From Cytophagales bacterium (GTDB lineage Bacteria > Bacteroidota > Bacteroidia > Cytophagales > Cyclobacteriaceae), in assembly GCA_033344775.1 (NCBI GenBank), contig JAWPMT010000005.1, forward strand, positions 1,781,501-1,845,500: a DNA stretch of 64,000 nucleotides. The letters run 5' to 3'. The notes under the pieces are model-generated. The model searched no databases. It saw nothing but the letters and a program-made list of their open reading frames with translations, and was not told the origin of the DNA. Both the position numbers and the translations under genes were made by a program. This document shows, piece by piece, positions 37,731-47,416 of this stretch; the first letter of the stretch is position 1; every line of letters begins with the position of its first letter.

Positions 37731-38828
37731 TTACCCAATTTCTACTTTAACCTGATCGGTGAGTGGTTTACCTACACAAAGCAGTACATAACCTTCGTCC
37801 AGCTCGTCCTGAGTGAGCCCTTCTGCTCCATCAATACTGATTTCACCTTCGGTGCACTTTCCTCGGCATGCGGTGCACAGACCTGACTGACACGAGTAAG
37901 GCATGTCCAATCCATCTTCCAGACCTACTTCCAAAACCGGGCGATCCTTTGGCACCGTGATGCTGTAGTTCTCACCTTCAAGTAAGATGCTTACTTCACT
38001 GCTGTTCTCACCTGCGCCGGATTCATCCGCAATGATCTCAGAAGGCGAAGTTTTACCAGCTTCGAAAGATTCCAGGCGCACCTGCTCATCCTTCACATTG
38101 GCAAGTTTCAAACCATCCGTAACGACATCCATCATCGGTTGGGGTCCGCAGATGAATATTTCAGTTTCTTCGTTAACGTCTAGTTTTTCAGTAATTTCTT
38201 TAATGGTCTCAGGCGTAGGTCGACCTACATAATCCGCTTCCCCTTCTTCGAGGATATGGATCAACTGGAACCTGTCCGAATAAGTTGCTTGCAGTTCTTC
38301 TAGTTCTTTCTTGAAGATCACATACTCTTCACTCCTGTTTCCATAGACCAACGAAAGTGTCGTATTGGGCTCTTTCAAAAGCACCGAACGGATCAAAGAA
38401 TATAAAGGTGTGATACCAGAACCTCCTCCGAAAAACACCAGGTTACGCAAAGCAGCAGCATCATAGGTTGTGGTAAACATCCCCATCGGCTCCATGACCT
38501 CTACTAAATCCCCGGCTTTCAGGTTATCATTGACATGGTTAGACATCAACCCTCCGGCTACTCGCTTTACCGTCACGGCAGGATGCGCATCTTCGAACGG
38601 AGTGCTGCACAAGGAATAAGCCCGTCGGATTTTCTGACCTTCGACATGCTGGATCAGGGTGATGAACTGTCCCGGTTCATAGTTAAATTCTGCTTCAGGA
38701 GATTCAAATACCAGGTTTACCGCGTCTTTGGCGATCGGAACTACTTCCTTTACTGCCAGCTGGTGATACCGGGAGTCTCCTCCGTTTTTCTGTTTGTCTT
38801 TTTTCTTTTTGAATAGTCCAAATACCAT
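37731..38828 (-). CDS. Ferredoxin-NAD(P)H oxidoreductase with 2Fe-2S domain (PaaK-like)
   Basis: A 365-residue flavoprotein: FAD-binding motif RRAYSLCSTP (~71-80), NAD(P) motif FFGGGSGITPLYSLIRSVL (~135-153), and CGPQPMMDVV (~232-241). The C-terminal ~90 residues are a plant-type ferredoxin with cysteines in YSCQSGLCTACRGKC (C-x4-C-x2-C) and a fourth in LLCVGKP. Such fused reductases feed electrons to monooxygenases or, as PaaE/PaaK, to the phenylacetyl-CoA epoxidase; no such partner lies nearby. A poly-Lys N-terminus (FKKKKDKQK) precedes the first domain. Confidence 0.9.
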   Translation of the reverse strand: MVFGLFKKKKDKQKNGGDSRYHQLAVKEVVPIAKDAVNLVFESPEAEFNYEPGQFITLIQHVEGQKIRRAYSLCSTPFEDAHPAVTVKRVAGGLMSNHVNDNLKAGDLVEVMEPMGMFTTTYDAAALRNLVFFGGGSGITPLYSLIRSVLLKEPNTTLSLVYGNRSEEYVIFKKELEELQATYSDRFQLIHILEEGEADYVGRPTPETIKEITEKLDVNEETEIFICGPQPMMDVVTDGLKLANVKDEQVRLESFEAGKTSPSEIIADESGAGENSSEVSILLEGENYSITVPKDRPVLEVGLEDGLDMPYSCQSGLCTACRGKCTEGEISIDGAEGLTQDELDEGYVLLCVGKPLTDQVKVEIG

Positions 38829-38850
38829 GTCAAGTACTGATTTGAGGCCG

Positions 38851-38882
38851 CAAAGGTAAATGCACAGAACCTACCCTCCAAG
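38851..38882 (-). promoter_or_regulatory. Promoter of the reductase gene
   Basis: On the minus strand CTTG (38882-38879) is followed after 20 nt by TACCTTTG (38858-38851), a perfect -7 element. The ATG at 38828 lies 22 nt further. It overlaps the divergent purB control region. Confidence 0.6.
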
Positions 38883-38897
38883 TTGGCTGGTTCATCT

Positions 38898-38905
38898 TAT
38901 TTTTG
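38898..38905 (+). promoter_or_regulatory. -7 promoter element of purB
   Basis: TATTTTTG matches TANNTTTG exactly, 17 nt before the preferred purB ATG at 38923. No TTG stands at the ideal -33 distance. The short leader supports the start at 38923 over the earlier ATG at 38860. Confidence 0.4.
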
Positions 38906-38922
38906 CACCTCATTTTGCTCGT

Positions 38923-40266
38923 ATGTCCGAATTAAACCCTTTAATGGCTATTTCTCCGATTGACGGTAGATACCGATCAAAAACGGCAAGCCTGGAAAAT
39001 TATTTCTCAGAATTCGCATTGATCCGATACCGGGTCAAAGTAGAGGTGCTTTACTTTATCTCACTTTGCGACGCAATTCCCAATTTAACAGGGGTTGATA
39101 GAAATTTGTTCTCGGAGATGCATGCCATCGTTGATAATTTCTCAGAAGCTGATGCAGATCGCATCAAAAACATTGAGAAAACGACTAATCACGATGTAAA
39201 AGCTGTCGAATATTTCCTGAAAGAAAAGCTGGAAGCACTCGGGTTATCCGAGCAAATTGAGTTCATTCACTTTGGACTTACCTCTCAGGACATCAACAAT
39301 ACGGCCATTCCGATGAGCCTGAAAGATGCCATCGAAGAAGAATTCATTCCTCAGCTGGAAAAAGTAAAAGATCAGATCGCAGGATTGGCCAATGCATGGA
39401 GCGATATCCCCATGTTGGCCAAAACTCACGGGCAACCTGCCTCACCAACCCGGCTTGGAAAAGAACTGGATGTATTCGTGAAAAGACTTGATGTTCAGTT
39501 GGTACAACTCAAGCAAATCCCCTACTCCGGAAAGTTTGGTGGAGCTACAGGAAATTTCAATGCGCATTACCTGGCCTACCCGGAGGTGGATTGGCATGCT
39601 TTCGCCGGGAAATTCCTATCAGATAAATTAGGCATCAGCCGAAGCGAGCCTACCACTCAGATTGAGCACTATGATAATCTGGCCGCACTATTCGATGCTT
39701 TGAAGCGGATCAACACCATCTTGATTGACCTGTGTCGTGATGTCTGGACTTATATTTCCATGAATTATTTCTCACAGAAAATCATCGCAGGAGAGATAGG
39801 TTCATCGGCCATGCCGCACAAAGTCAATCCCATTGATTTTGAAAACGCAGAAGGAAATCTGGGATTGGCCAATGCCCTTTTTGAGCATTTATCCGCTAAA
39901 CTCCCGATCTCGAGATTACAGCGTGACCTTACAGATTCCACGGTTCTGAGAAATATTGGCGTTCCTATTGCTCATACACAGGTCTCCTTGTTTTCCATAG
40001 CGAAAGGTTTAGGGAAACTCCAATGCAACGAACAGGTGATTGCACAAGACCTTGAAGAAAACTGGGCCGTGGTAGCTGAAGGCATCCAGACCGTATTGCG
40101 CCGAGAAGGATTTCCTAAACCTTATGAAGCCTTAAAAAGCCTGACACGCAAGAACGAAAAGATCACGGAAGCGTCTATTCAAGCCTTTATTAACGACCTG
40201 GACATCAGTGAAGAGATTAAAGCAGAATTGCGGGCCATATCGCCGTTCAACTACATTGGGCGGTAA
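38923..40266 (+). CDS. purB: Adenylosuccinate lyase
   Basis: Acts twice in purine synthesis: on SAICAR and on adenylosuccinate, releasing fumarate. The 447 residues begin MSELNPLMAISPIDGRYRSK and include TNHDVKAVEYFL (~86-97), HFGLTSQDINNTA (~113-125), KTHGQPASPTRLGKE and the superfamily signature GEIGSSAMPHKVNPIDFEN (~289-307). An ATG 21 codons upstream is open, but the family normally starts at this MSELNPL position. Single gene. Confidence 0.96.
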   Translation: MSELNPLMAISPIDGRYRSKTASLENYFSEFALIRYRVKVEVLYFISLCDAIPNLTGVDRNLFSEMHAIVDNFSEADADRIKNIEKTTNHDVKAVEYFLKEKLEALGLSEQIEFIHFGLTSQDINNTAIPMSLKDAIEEEFIPQLEKVKDQIAGLANAWSDIPMLAKTHGQPASPTRLGKELDVFVKRLDVQLVQLKQIPYSGKFGGATGNFNAHYLAYPEVDWHAFAGKFLSDKLGISRSEPTTQIEHYDNLAALFDALKRINTILIDLCRDVWTYISMNYFSQKIIAGEIGSSAMPHKVNPIDFENAEGNLGLANALFEHLSAKLPISRLQRDLTDSTVLRNIGVPIAHTQVSLFSIAKGLGKLQCNEQVIAQDLEENWAVVAEGIQTVLRREGFPKPYEALKSLTRKNEKITEASIQAFINDLDISEEIKAELRAISPFNYIGR

Positions 40267-40309
40267 GCAATTTGCCGAAATCTGATCTTTTCGACCTTAC
40301 GATTTGACT

Positions 40310-40447
40310 ATGAGACGGTTCGACATAAAAATGTTTCCGGATTGGGTACGAGATTGGTATATTCACGCGAATTTTGACAGGAAGAAAAAGCACCTTTTAC
40401 AACAGCTCAATAATTTGTCGCTGCACGTAGGGGAAAGCACAAAATAA
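40310..40447 (+). CDS. Possible 45-residue basic protein
   Basis: An ATG at 40310 opens a frame of 45 codons ending TAA at 40445 (starts MRRFDIKMFPDWVRDW, ends NLSLHVGESTK). It is rich in Trp, Arg, Lys and His and has no signal peptide. It fills most of the 217-bp gap between purB and the TonB-receptor operon. No family is recognised and it may be fortuitous. Confidence 0.3.
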   Translation: MRRFDIKMFPDWVRDWYIHANFDRKKKHLLQQLNNLSLHVGESTK

Positions 40448-40483
40448 TTGTCTTAACCAAGAATTATACTACTGATCAGCCTT

Positions 40484-41218
40484 ATGAAGAATTACCTTCC
40501 CCGGCTGGTGCCAATGTTTGTGATGGCATTACTTATGGGGAGCGCACATGCGCAAATTTCACTAGAAGACCTGGATCTGGACCAGGACGTTAGTTCTTGG
40601 TACGATGACAACTCAGGTGCCGAACTCCTCGAAATCTACGAGGGGAAAATCTTTCAACTCAATATTAACATTACCACCAGAAAAACATTTAGTGCCTTTA
40701 AATCGGCACAGTGGATTGATGGCACGGTGATGTTTCGTGACAAAATCTATGATGAGATCCCACTGAAATACGATCTCTTCAGTGATCAACTCACGGTTTT
40801 GAACGTTGCAGGTTCGCCTCTACAACCCATCATACCTAACCAACAAGACATAGCTTATTTTGATTTGGAAGGTGATTATTTTCAGAACCTGAGTGCTGAA
40901 AATGCCCCTGAAGGAGATGCAGGCTTTTATCATGTGCTTTACGCTGGCTCGCAAGTAGCCTTATACGCGAAATACTCAAAGAGACAAGTAGTAGAGGGTC
41001 GGAAATTGGAGTTCGTACGGTCCGAGAAGGCTTTCCTCAAAAATGGCGATCAATTCGTTCGGGTAAAAAACAAAGGATCCTTTATCCTGGCATTCCCTGA
41101 ACACAAGGCAGCTATCAAAAGCTTTTGTAGTTCAAACTCTTTGAAGATCAAACCTACTAATCAGATCGCTCTGATCAGACTTACAGAATATTGCGAATCT
41201 TTAACTGGCTCAAAATGA
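40484..41218 (+). CDS. Secreted protein upstream of a TonB receptor, unknown function
   Basis: A 244-residue protein with a signal peptide (LVPMFVMALLMGSAHAQ). The rest is beta-rich with repeated basic/aromatic strands (MFRDKIYDEIPLKYDLFSDQLTVL, FYHVLYAGSQVALYAKYSKRQVV). It resembles a type of periplasmic protein commonly placed before TonB receptors in Bacteroidota, but I do not recognise a named family. Its TGA overlaps the next start (ATGA), so the two are coupled. Confidence 0.75.
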   Translation: MKNYLPRLVPMFVMALLMGSAHAQISLEDLDLDQDVSSWYDDNSGAELLEIYEGKIFQLNINITTRKTFSAFKSAQWIDGTVMFRDKIYDEIPLKYDLFSDQLTVLNVAGSPLQPIIPNQQDIAYFDLEGDYFQNLSAENAPEGDAGFYHVLYAGSQVALYAKYSKRQVVEGRKLEFVRSEKAFLKNGDQFVRVKNKGSFILAFPEHKAAIKSFCSSNSLKIKPTNQIALIRLTEYCESLTGSK

Positions 41219-44007
41219 AATATAGCATCAGCATACTTTTTTTATTCTGCGCATGCTTTTTTGCCATGGGCCAGAATGATGACATTAAGTTCTCAGGCAC
41301 ATTCAATAGCGCTTCGATAGTGGAAGTTGCTAATTCAATCCAATCAGGAACAGGTGTAGATCTTTTTTATTCCCCTTCGGCGACTGACTCCCTGAAGTTT
41401 TCAGGCTCATTCAGCCAGGAACCGCTGGAATCTGTGCTTAAGACCTTATTTCAGGATCAGGGAATTAACTATTTACTGGATGGCAATTCAGTGATACTTA
41501 CTTACAACTCCAGGGTGATCAAAGACCTGGGCATCACATCTGCCTTTAGAAGATCACAACAACAGCAACAAGAAGAACAAGTGGACAAAGGGTTGATCTT
41601 CCGGAGAGAATACCTCAACCTCGATGGTGAGGAAGAAGACCTGACTACCAAGGTTTTTGAGATTGGCAAATGGACTCCCGGAGATGCCGATGCCAGATCT
41701 ACCATTGCGGGATATATCACAGAGCAAGTCTCCGGTGACCCTGTTGAAGGGGCGTTGGTATTTATTCAGAACCCATTTGTCGGAGCATCTACTGATGAAG
41801 AAGGCTTTTTCAGCCTTACCATTCCAAGAGGCAAACACCTGCTCAATTTCCAGTCGCTGAACATGAAGAACACTTACAGAAATGTAGTGCTCTTCTCAGA
41901 CGGACGATTGGACGTTAAAATGGCAGTAGATATCGTCGCGCTAAACTCTGTGGTAGTAAGCGCGGATCGTGATGCTAACGTAAGAGAGGCTGAGCTTGGC
42001 GTAACGCGTATTGATATCAAGGAAACCAAAAATCTTCCTGTTTTACTAGGAGAAAGAGATATTGTAAAAGTAGCCACCACCACTTCAGGTGTTCAAACCA
42101 TTGGTGAAGGTGCGGCTGGCGTAAATATTCGCGGAGGTAAAGCTGATCAAAACCTCTTTCTGGTTGATGGTGCCACAGTGTACAACACATCTCACTTCTT
42201 TGGCTTTTTCTCCATTTTCAATGCAGATGCCATCGATAATCTGGAATTGTACAAGAGTACTATTCCTGCACAATATGGCGGCCGTCTATCTTCCGTATTT
42301 GACATAAGCCTTAAAACGCCAAGCAAAGAGAAATTCTCAGGCACTGGCGGATTAGGGCCAGTTACATCGAAGTTGCTGATCGAAACGCCTATTGTCAAGG
42401 ATCGAACGTCCATCATGGTGGGTGGACAAGCGACTTACTCAGATTTCGTACTGAACCGTGTCACCAACTCTTCTATTGGTAATACAGATGCTTCTTTCTA
42501 CGATGTGGTCGCGAAGATTGACCATAAGTTGAATGATAAGAGTAACTTAAGCATTACCGGATACCGAAGCTTCGATAGTTTCCAATTGCAAACTGACACA
42601 CTACTATCATTCTCTGATTTCTCCTACACGAACACTTTGGCTGCACTGAATTGGGATTGGAGATTCAATGACAACCTAAAGGCCGACTTGCACTTGTCTA
42701 CGGTACAGTACGAGTATGACATCAATTACGAGTTTTTGCCTTCTCAGGCATTCAACCTGGCTTTCCAGATCAATGAGAAAAGTGGACGTTTGAATTTCAA
42801 CTATTACCAAAACCCACAATTAACCTGGGATGCTGGGGTTGATTTCAAGCGATTTGACCTACAGCCTGGCCACCGAATGCCAGTTGGAGCTGAGTCCCTA
42901 ATCACGGAAGCAAGAATCGAGGATGAGCAAGGCACAGAAATGGCTGGATACCTGAATGCAAAATATGAGCCTAACGACAAGTTATTGATCAATGGAGGGC
43001 TTCGCTTCACTCGCTTTGCCGCTTTGGGAGAAAGAACTGCCTATACCTATGGTAATGGAGAAAAGAATACCATACAAGATCGGACAGATTCCACCTTCTT
43101 CGACAAAGGAGAAGTCATACAGGCCTATTCAGGACCTGAGTGGCGATTATCTGCACGATATACATTGGATCCTAATAGCTCTGTAAAGTTTGGCTTCAAC
43201 CGAAACCAGCAGTTCATCCACTTATTGGTAAACGCAGCATCTATTTCTCCAACGGATATCTGGAGGCTTTCCAGTGAGCATCTGAGACCTCAGATCGCTG
43301 ATCAGGTTTCATTAGGATACTATCGCAACCTGCCGTTTAAAGATCAGATCATCGAAACATCGGTGGAAGTATACTATAAAGACATTCAGGACCTGCTGGA
43401 TTTCAAATTGGGTGCCGACCTTCTGTTCAATGAGAACATTGAGACGGCCGTTCTTCAAGGACCAGGTCGATCTTATGGCGTCGAGCTTTCTGCGAAGAAA
43501 AACGATGGCTGGTTCACCGGCTGGATCAACTACACCTACTCGCGTTCACAAATTAAATTAGAAGGCGATAGCCCGTTGGAAAACATCAACGAAGGTCAAT
43601 TCTTCCCTACCAACTATGACAAGCCGCACTATGTAAACCTGGTCACGAATTACAAATTCACCAGAAGATATAGCTTCTCCGCCAACGTGGTTTACTCCAC
43701 GGGCCGTCCTATCACTTATCCGATCGGAAAGTGGAACTTCAAGAATGTAGAGAACATCTACTACTCAGAGCGAAATGCTTTCAGGATTCCTGATTATTTC
43801 CGATTGGATATCGGATTCAACATGGAAGGAAATCACAAGATCAAGAAGCTGTCTCATTCTTTCTGGTCGTTCTCTGTCTACAATGTGCTTGGCATCGACA
43901 ATGTCTATTCGGTGTTCTTCAACGTGGATAATGGTGAAGTAAAAGCTTACAAACTCACTGTCTTCCCGAATCCAATCCCAACCTTAACGTATAACTTCAC
44001 ATTCTGA
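41215..44007 (+). CDS. TonB-dependent receptor with N-terminal STN domain
   Basis: A 930-residue outer-membrane receptor. Signal peptide (YSISILFLFCACFFAMGQ) is followed by an STN domain (about 22-90, SIQSGTGVDLFYSPSATDSLKFSG), a carboxypeptidase-regulatory-like segment (residues ~165-240, IAGYITEQVSGDPVEGALVFIQNPF), the plug (VNIRGGKADQNLFLVDGATVYN, ~300-322) and a 22-strand-type barrel ending in PTLTYNFTF. STN normally signals to a FecR-type anti-sigma factor, but no FecR or sigma gene is next to it. The ATG at 41215 overlaps the previous stop. Confidence 0.9.
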   Translation: MKYSISILFLFCACFFAMGQNDDIKFSGTFNSASIVEVANSIQSGTGVDLFYSPSATDSLKFSGSFSQEPLESVLKTLFQDQGINYLLDGNSVILTYNSRVIKDLGITSAFRRSQQQQQEEQVDKGLIFRREYLNLDGEEEDLTTKVFEIGKWTPGDADARSTIAGYITEQVSGDPVEGALVFIQNPFVGASTDEEGFFSLTIPRGKHLLNFQSLNMKNTYRNVVLFSDGRLDVKMAVDIVALNSVVVSADRDANVREAELGVTRIDIKETKNLPVLLGERDIVKVATTTSGVQTIGEGAAGVNIRGGKADQNLFLVDGATVYNTSHFFGFFSIFNADAIDNLELYKSTIPAQYGGRLSSVFDISLKTPSKEKFSGTGGLGPVTSKLLIETPIVKDRTSIMVGGQATYSDFVLNRVTNSSIGNTDASFYDVVAKIDHKLNDKSNLSITGYRSFDSFQLQTDTLLSFSDFSYTNTLAALNWDWRFNDNLKADLHLSTVQYEYDINYEFLPSQAFNLAFQINEKSGRLNFNYYQNPQLTWDAGVDFKRFDLQPGHRMPVGAESLITEARIEDEQGTEMAGYLNAKYEPNDKLLINGGLRFTRFAALGERTAYTYGNGEKNTIQDRTDSTFFDKGEVIQAYSGPEWRLSARYTLDPNSSVKFGFNRNQQFIHLLVNAASISPTDIWRLSSEHLRPQIADQVSLGYYRNLPFKDQIIETSVEVYYKDIQDLLDFKLGADLLFNENIETAVLQGPGRSYGVELSAKKNDGWFTGWINYTYSRSQIKLEGDSPLENINEGQFFPTNYDKPHYVNLVTNYKFTRRYSFSANVVYSTGRPITYPIGKWNFKNVENIYYSERNAFRIPDYFRLDIGFNMEGNHKIKKLSHSFWSFSVYNVLGIDNVYSVFFNVDNGEVKAYKLTVFPNPIPTLTYNFTF

Positions 44008-44012
44008 TCGAC

Positions 44013-46244
44013 ATGCTGAACTTAAAATCGACACGAACCTTATTTTCTTGTCTATTGATGGCAGTCGCATTAGCTGTCGCAATACCAAATAGCAAGGCCC
44101 AGGGCCAGCTCATCAATAAAAAAGAAGAAGTCTTTCTGCATATCAACAGCGCCGAATTGGTGGTGGGAGAAACATTGTTGTTTTCGGCCTATGTTCGTAG
44201 CAACCTTACCGGAAAAGTATCTTCACTGAGTCGCATTCTTTACGTTGAATTACTGGATTCAGAAAGCAATTCTGTTTGGCAATCTAAAATTCTATTGGAG
44301 AATGGAAGAGGTGCCGGAGATCTATTTCTTTCTTCTCTGTTAAGTACGGGCAACTATCATTTGGTGGCCTACACGCAATGGATGAAGAATTTCAACGATT
44401 TATACGAGCAGGAGATCATCATTTACAATCCATTCGAATATTACAAACCCAATAGCGATGCAAAAGGCCAGCCTACGGTGGAAATGTTCCCCGTAAGTGG
44501 CTTCTTACATGCGGATCGTGAAAATGAACTGGTCATCAAAGCTGCTTATGCCGATGGAGCACCTTTTCAGACGAAAGGCCGAATCGTGAATGCCGAGGGA
44601 GACAATCTTCAAAGTTTTGAGACCAACGGATATGGATTGACGAACATCAAATTCAGTCCAGCAGCCGGGCAAAACTATCGGATCATTGCTGAAAGCGAGA
44701 CAGGAGATTTCCTCTTCTTCGATGTTCCCGTAGCATGTTCGGATTGTACTTTATTGAGCGTTCAGCCTCGTAAAAATGATTTTCTGGTGCAGTTAAAAAA
44801 AGGAAATCTTCCTGCATGGCTTGAAGTAGTGGATGGCCAAAACCGATACTTCAGCCGAACCATCGAAGACAATGAATCTTTCACGGTTTTGAGAAATCGG
44901 CTACCTAAGGGTTTCGCTCAAATAAAGCTTTGGACAGCTGACAAATCAGAACTGATCAGCACGCACAACATCTTGAACAATGCCCCTGAAATACAGGAAG
45001 TGTCTGGCTTGAAGACTTTCCGTACCAGAACAAAACTGGAAGAAAGCTTTTCTGTCGAAGAGGGCGCTACGGTTTCTGTTTCAGTAAGTAAAAAGTATAA
45101 CAACAACCTCAACGCTTTTAACCTGGCGTATGATCACGGCACTGTTCAATTCCTGAACCCTGGTTTTAGAAAAAGTGCGGGCGATACGGATTTGATCGAA
45201 CAATTGCAGGTCATTAGCAAACCTGAGATCAAGCCACTAAATCCCAACTTTACGCCACGTTATCTGGCGGAGTACCGTTCGGACCAGCTACATGGCAAAT
45301 TGACAGACGAAACGGGAGCCAGGAACAGAGTAGTAACCGCTGCTGTCATGAATGGGCAGTTAGAGTTGGCTCGACCAGACAGTGAAGGAAACGTTACCCT
45401 GAGTATCCATCCGGAAAAGGAAGGCACGGAAGTACTCGCAAAACTCATGGGCGATTATCAGGATGTAGAAATAGTATGGGAAAATGAATTCTACGAAAAT
45501 TACCCGGCATTCAACAATACGCCTTTAGACCTGGATTCAGCGAAAGTGGCAGCCCTGGCGGAAAGAAGCATTAAAAACCAGGTGCAAAATGTCTACTATG
45601 CATTTAACCCTGATTCGCTGATCAATACCAAACTTCCTTTTGCAGAACAGTTCTTATCGGTAAAAAGCTATCGACTGGATGCGTTCACCCGTTTCCCTAC
45701 CATGCGCGATACGTTCATCGAGTATGTCGAAGAAGTGGCGGTCAACAAAAACGAAAATAACTTCAATCTTAGAGTTAGACTCTGGGACTCAGCCGAGGAT
45801 CACCCTTCCGATACTACCGAGCTGATTTTGATCGATGGTGTTCCATTCTCTTCGAAAGAGGCCCTGGAAATTTCACCTTATGGCATCAGTGCAATCCACA
45901 TCGTTCCTTATCACTACTACAGTGGAGAGGTAACTTTAAAGGGAATTCTGATGTTGGAAACTTTAGAAAAGGATCTTTCCGGTTTGAAGTACAAGCAGTA
46001 CAACATCAATTATGTGGGTGTACAAGGGAAGAAGAAATATCGAAGAACTGATCATACGGACCCTTGCAAAGAACCAGATTACAGAGATCAGCTGTTGTGG
46101 ATACCACAACTTGATTCGCAGGAAGGTAAAATAGACTTTGATTTCTTTACCTCAGACATTCCTGGGACTTATGAAATCCGAGTGGAAGGCATAACTGCTT
46201 CCGGTGATCCAATTAGTATTAAAAAGTCATTTATTGTAGAATAA
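44013..46244 (+). CDS. MG2-like (alpha-2-macroglobulin type) secreted protein
   Basis: A 743-residue protein with signal peptide (LLMAVALAVAIPNSKAQ). The N-terminal region HINSAELVVGETLLFSAYVRS matches the macroglobulin MG2-like beta domain found in Bacteroidota proteins that accompany TonB receptors; further beta-sandwich repeats follow, ending with a PGTYEIRVEGITASGDPISIKKSF domain. No thioester motif (GCGEQ) is present, so it is not a full macroglobulin. Directly between the receptor and the DUF4249 gene, it probably belongs to the same uptake or surface system. Confidence 0.82.
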   Translation: MLNLKSTRTLFSCLLMAVALAVAIPNSKAQGQLINKKEEVFLHINSAELVVGETLLFSAYVRSNLTGKVSSLSRILYVELLDSESNSVWQSKILLENGRGAGDLFLSSLLSTGNYHLVAYTQWMKNFNDLYEQEIIIYNPFEYYKPNSDAKGQPTVEMFPVSGFLHADRENELVIKAAYADGAPFQTKGRIVNAEGDNLQSFETNGYGLTNIKFSPAAGQNYRIIAESETGDFLFFDVPVACSDCTLLSVQPRKNDFLVQLKKGNLPAWLEVVDGQNRYFSRTIEDNESFTVLRNRLPKGFAQIKLWTADKSELISTHNILNNAPEIQEVSGLKTFRTRTKLEESFSVEEGATVSVSVSKKYNNNLNAFNLAYDHGTVQFLNPGFRKSAGDTDLIEQLQVISKPEIKPLNPNFTPRYLAEYRSDQLHGKLTDETGARNRVVTAAVMNGQLELARPDSEGNVTLSIHPEKEGTEVLAKLMGDYQDVEIVWENEFYENYPAFNNTPLDLDSAKVAALAERSIKNQVQNVYYAFNPDSLINTKLPFAEQFLSVKSYRLDAFTRFPTMRDTFIEYVEEVAVNKNENNFNLRVRLWDSAEDHPSDTTELILIDGVPFSSKEALEISPYGISAIHIVPYHYYSGEVTLKGILMLETLEKDLSGLKYKQYNINYVGVQGKKKYRRTDHTDPCKEPDYRDQLLWIPQLDSQEGKIDFDFFTSDIPGTYEIRVEGITASGDPISIKKSFIVE

Positions 46245-47413
46245 TGAGAATTGTAAAATTCATGATCCCACTGGTATTTGTGGGATTTCTTTCATGCGTT
46301 CAACCTTTTGACCTGGTCTCTATTGGCACCAGATCATCGATCGTAGTGGATGCAGCGATCACTGATGAAGCGAAAACTCATGTCATTAAGCTTAGTGAAT
46401 CATTTGCGATCGACACCACCTTAAACACCGCTATCAGAGGCGCAACTGTTTGGATTGTGGATCAGGATGGTAACAGGGAAGACCTGACCTCTGGTTCTGT
46501 GGGTGGCGAATACCTGACATCAGATAATTTTCAGGCGCTTCCTGGAAATGATTACACACTTCACATTATTCTTCCTGGTGGGGAAAAACTAGTTTCAAGG
46601 CCTGAAACCCTTCCAGACCCTGTGACGCTTGATCGAATTTATGGAAGGTACGTAACGATTCCCTCGAATGAAGAGGCCGGAGAAGATAGAGGAGTACAAT
46701 TCTTTGTGGATGCCTCCAGTGAAAGTACAGAACCTGCACGTCTGCGATATAACTGGATTGAAACGTATGAAGTACGATCGCCCTATGTTTCACGATTCGT
46801 CTTTGATTTTGAACAAAACCTACCTGTTCGGAGACAAGACACCATTCACATTTGCTACCGTACCATTCCTAATACTGAGCTGATCTTGACCACAGCAGCC
46901 GGACAGGCTGAAAACCGTGTTCAGGAGATCCCTCTAAAGTTTGTAGATCAAACGACGCAACAGTTGAGTCAAATGTATTCCATCCTGGTACAGCAATTTG
47001 TACTTTCAGCAGATGCTCATGAGTACTATGAAAATCTGGAAGAAACCAACGAAGGTTCCGGTTCTCTTTCTGATCGTCAGGTAGGTACATTTCCCGGAAA
47101 CATCACTTCAGAGGATAATCCTGAAGAACTGATCCTCGGCTATTTTGAGGTCTCCAGATTTTATGAAGAACGTGTGTTCTTCACTCCTTCACAATTTGAT
47201 GAGTATGTCCAATCTCCGTATCCTTTGTGTGGCATTTCACAACTAGATACCCTGACCACTCCGGAATTAGTCTCGGAATATGTGGAATTTGGCAAACGAT
47301 TTGGCATCCTGGATCAGGTAACGGACTTCTCGTGGCAGATCAGTTCTCGACGATGCGCAGACTGTAAGGAATTTGGCACTTATGAAGCGCCGGATTTCTG
47401 GCCAGAGAATTAA
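46244..47413 (+). CDS. DUF4249 lipoprotein
   Basis: A 389-residue lipoprotein (IPLVFVGFLSC, Cys18) of the DUF4249 type: VVDAAITDEAKTHVIKLSES (~37-56), GATVWIVDQDGNRED (~69-83), GNDYTLHIILPGGEKLVS. These proteins regularly follow TonB receptors with MG2-like partners in Bacteroidota. It starts on the last base of the preceding gene (TAATGA). Ligand unknown. Confidence 0.85.
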   Translation: MRIVKFMIPLVFVGFLSCVQPFDLVSIGTRSSIVVDAAITDEAKTHVIKLSESFAIDTTLNTAIRGATVWIVDQDGNREDLTSGSVGGEYLTSDNFQALPGNDYTLHIILPGGEKLVSRPETLPDPVTLDRIYGRYVTIPSNEEAGEDRGVQFFVDASSESTEPARLRYNWIETYEVRSPYVSRFVFDFEQNLPVRRQDTIHICYRTIPNTELILTTAAGQAENRVQEIPLKFVDQTTQQLSQMYSILVQQFVLSADAHEYYENLEETNEGSGSLSDRQVGTFPGNITSEDNPEELILGYFEVSRFYEERVFFTPSQFDEYVQSPYPLCGISQLDTLTTPELVSEYVEFGKRFGILDQVTDFSWQISSRRCADCKEFGTYEAPDFWPEN

Positions 47414-47416
47414 TCA

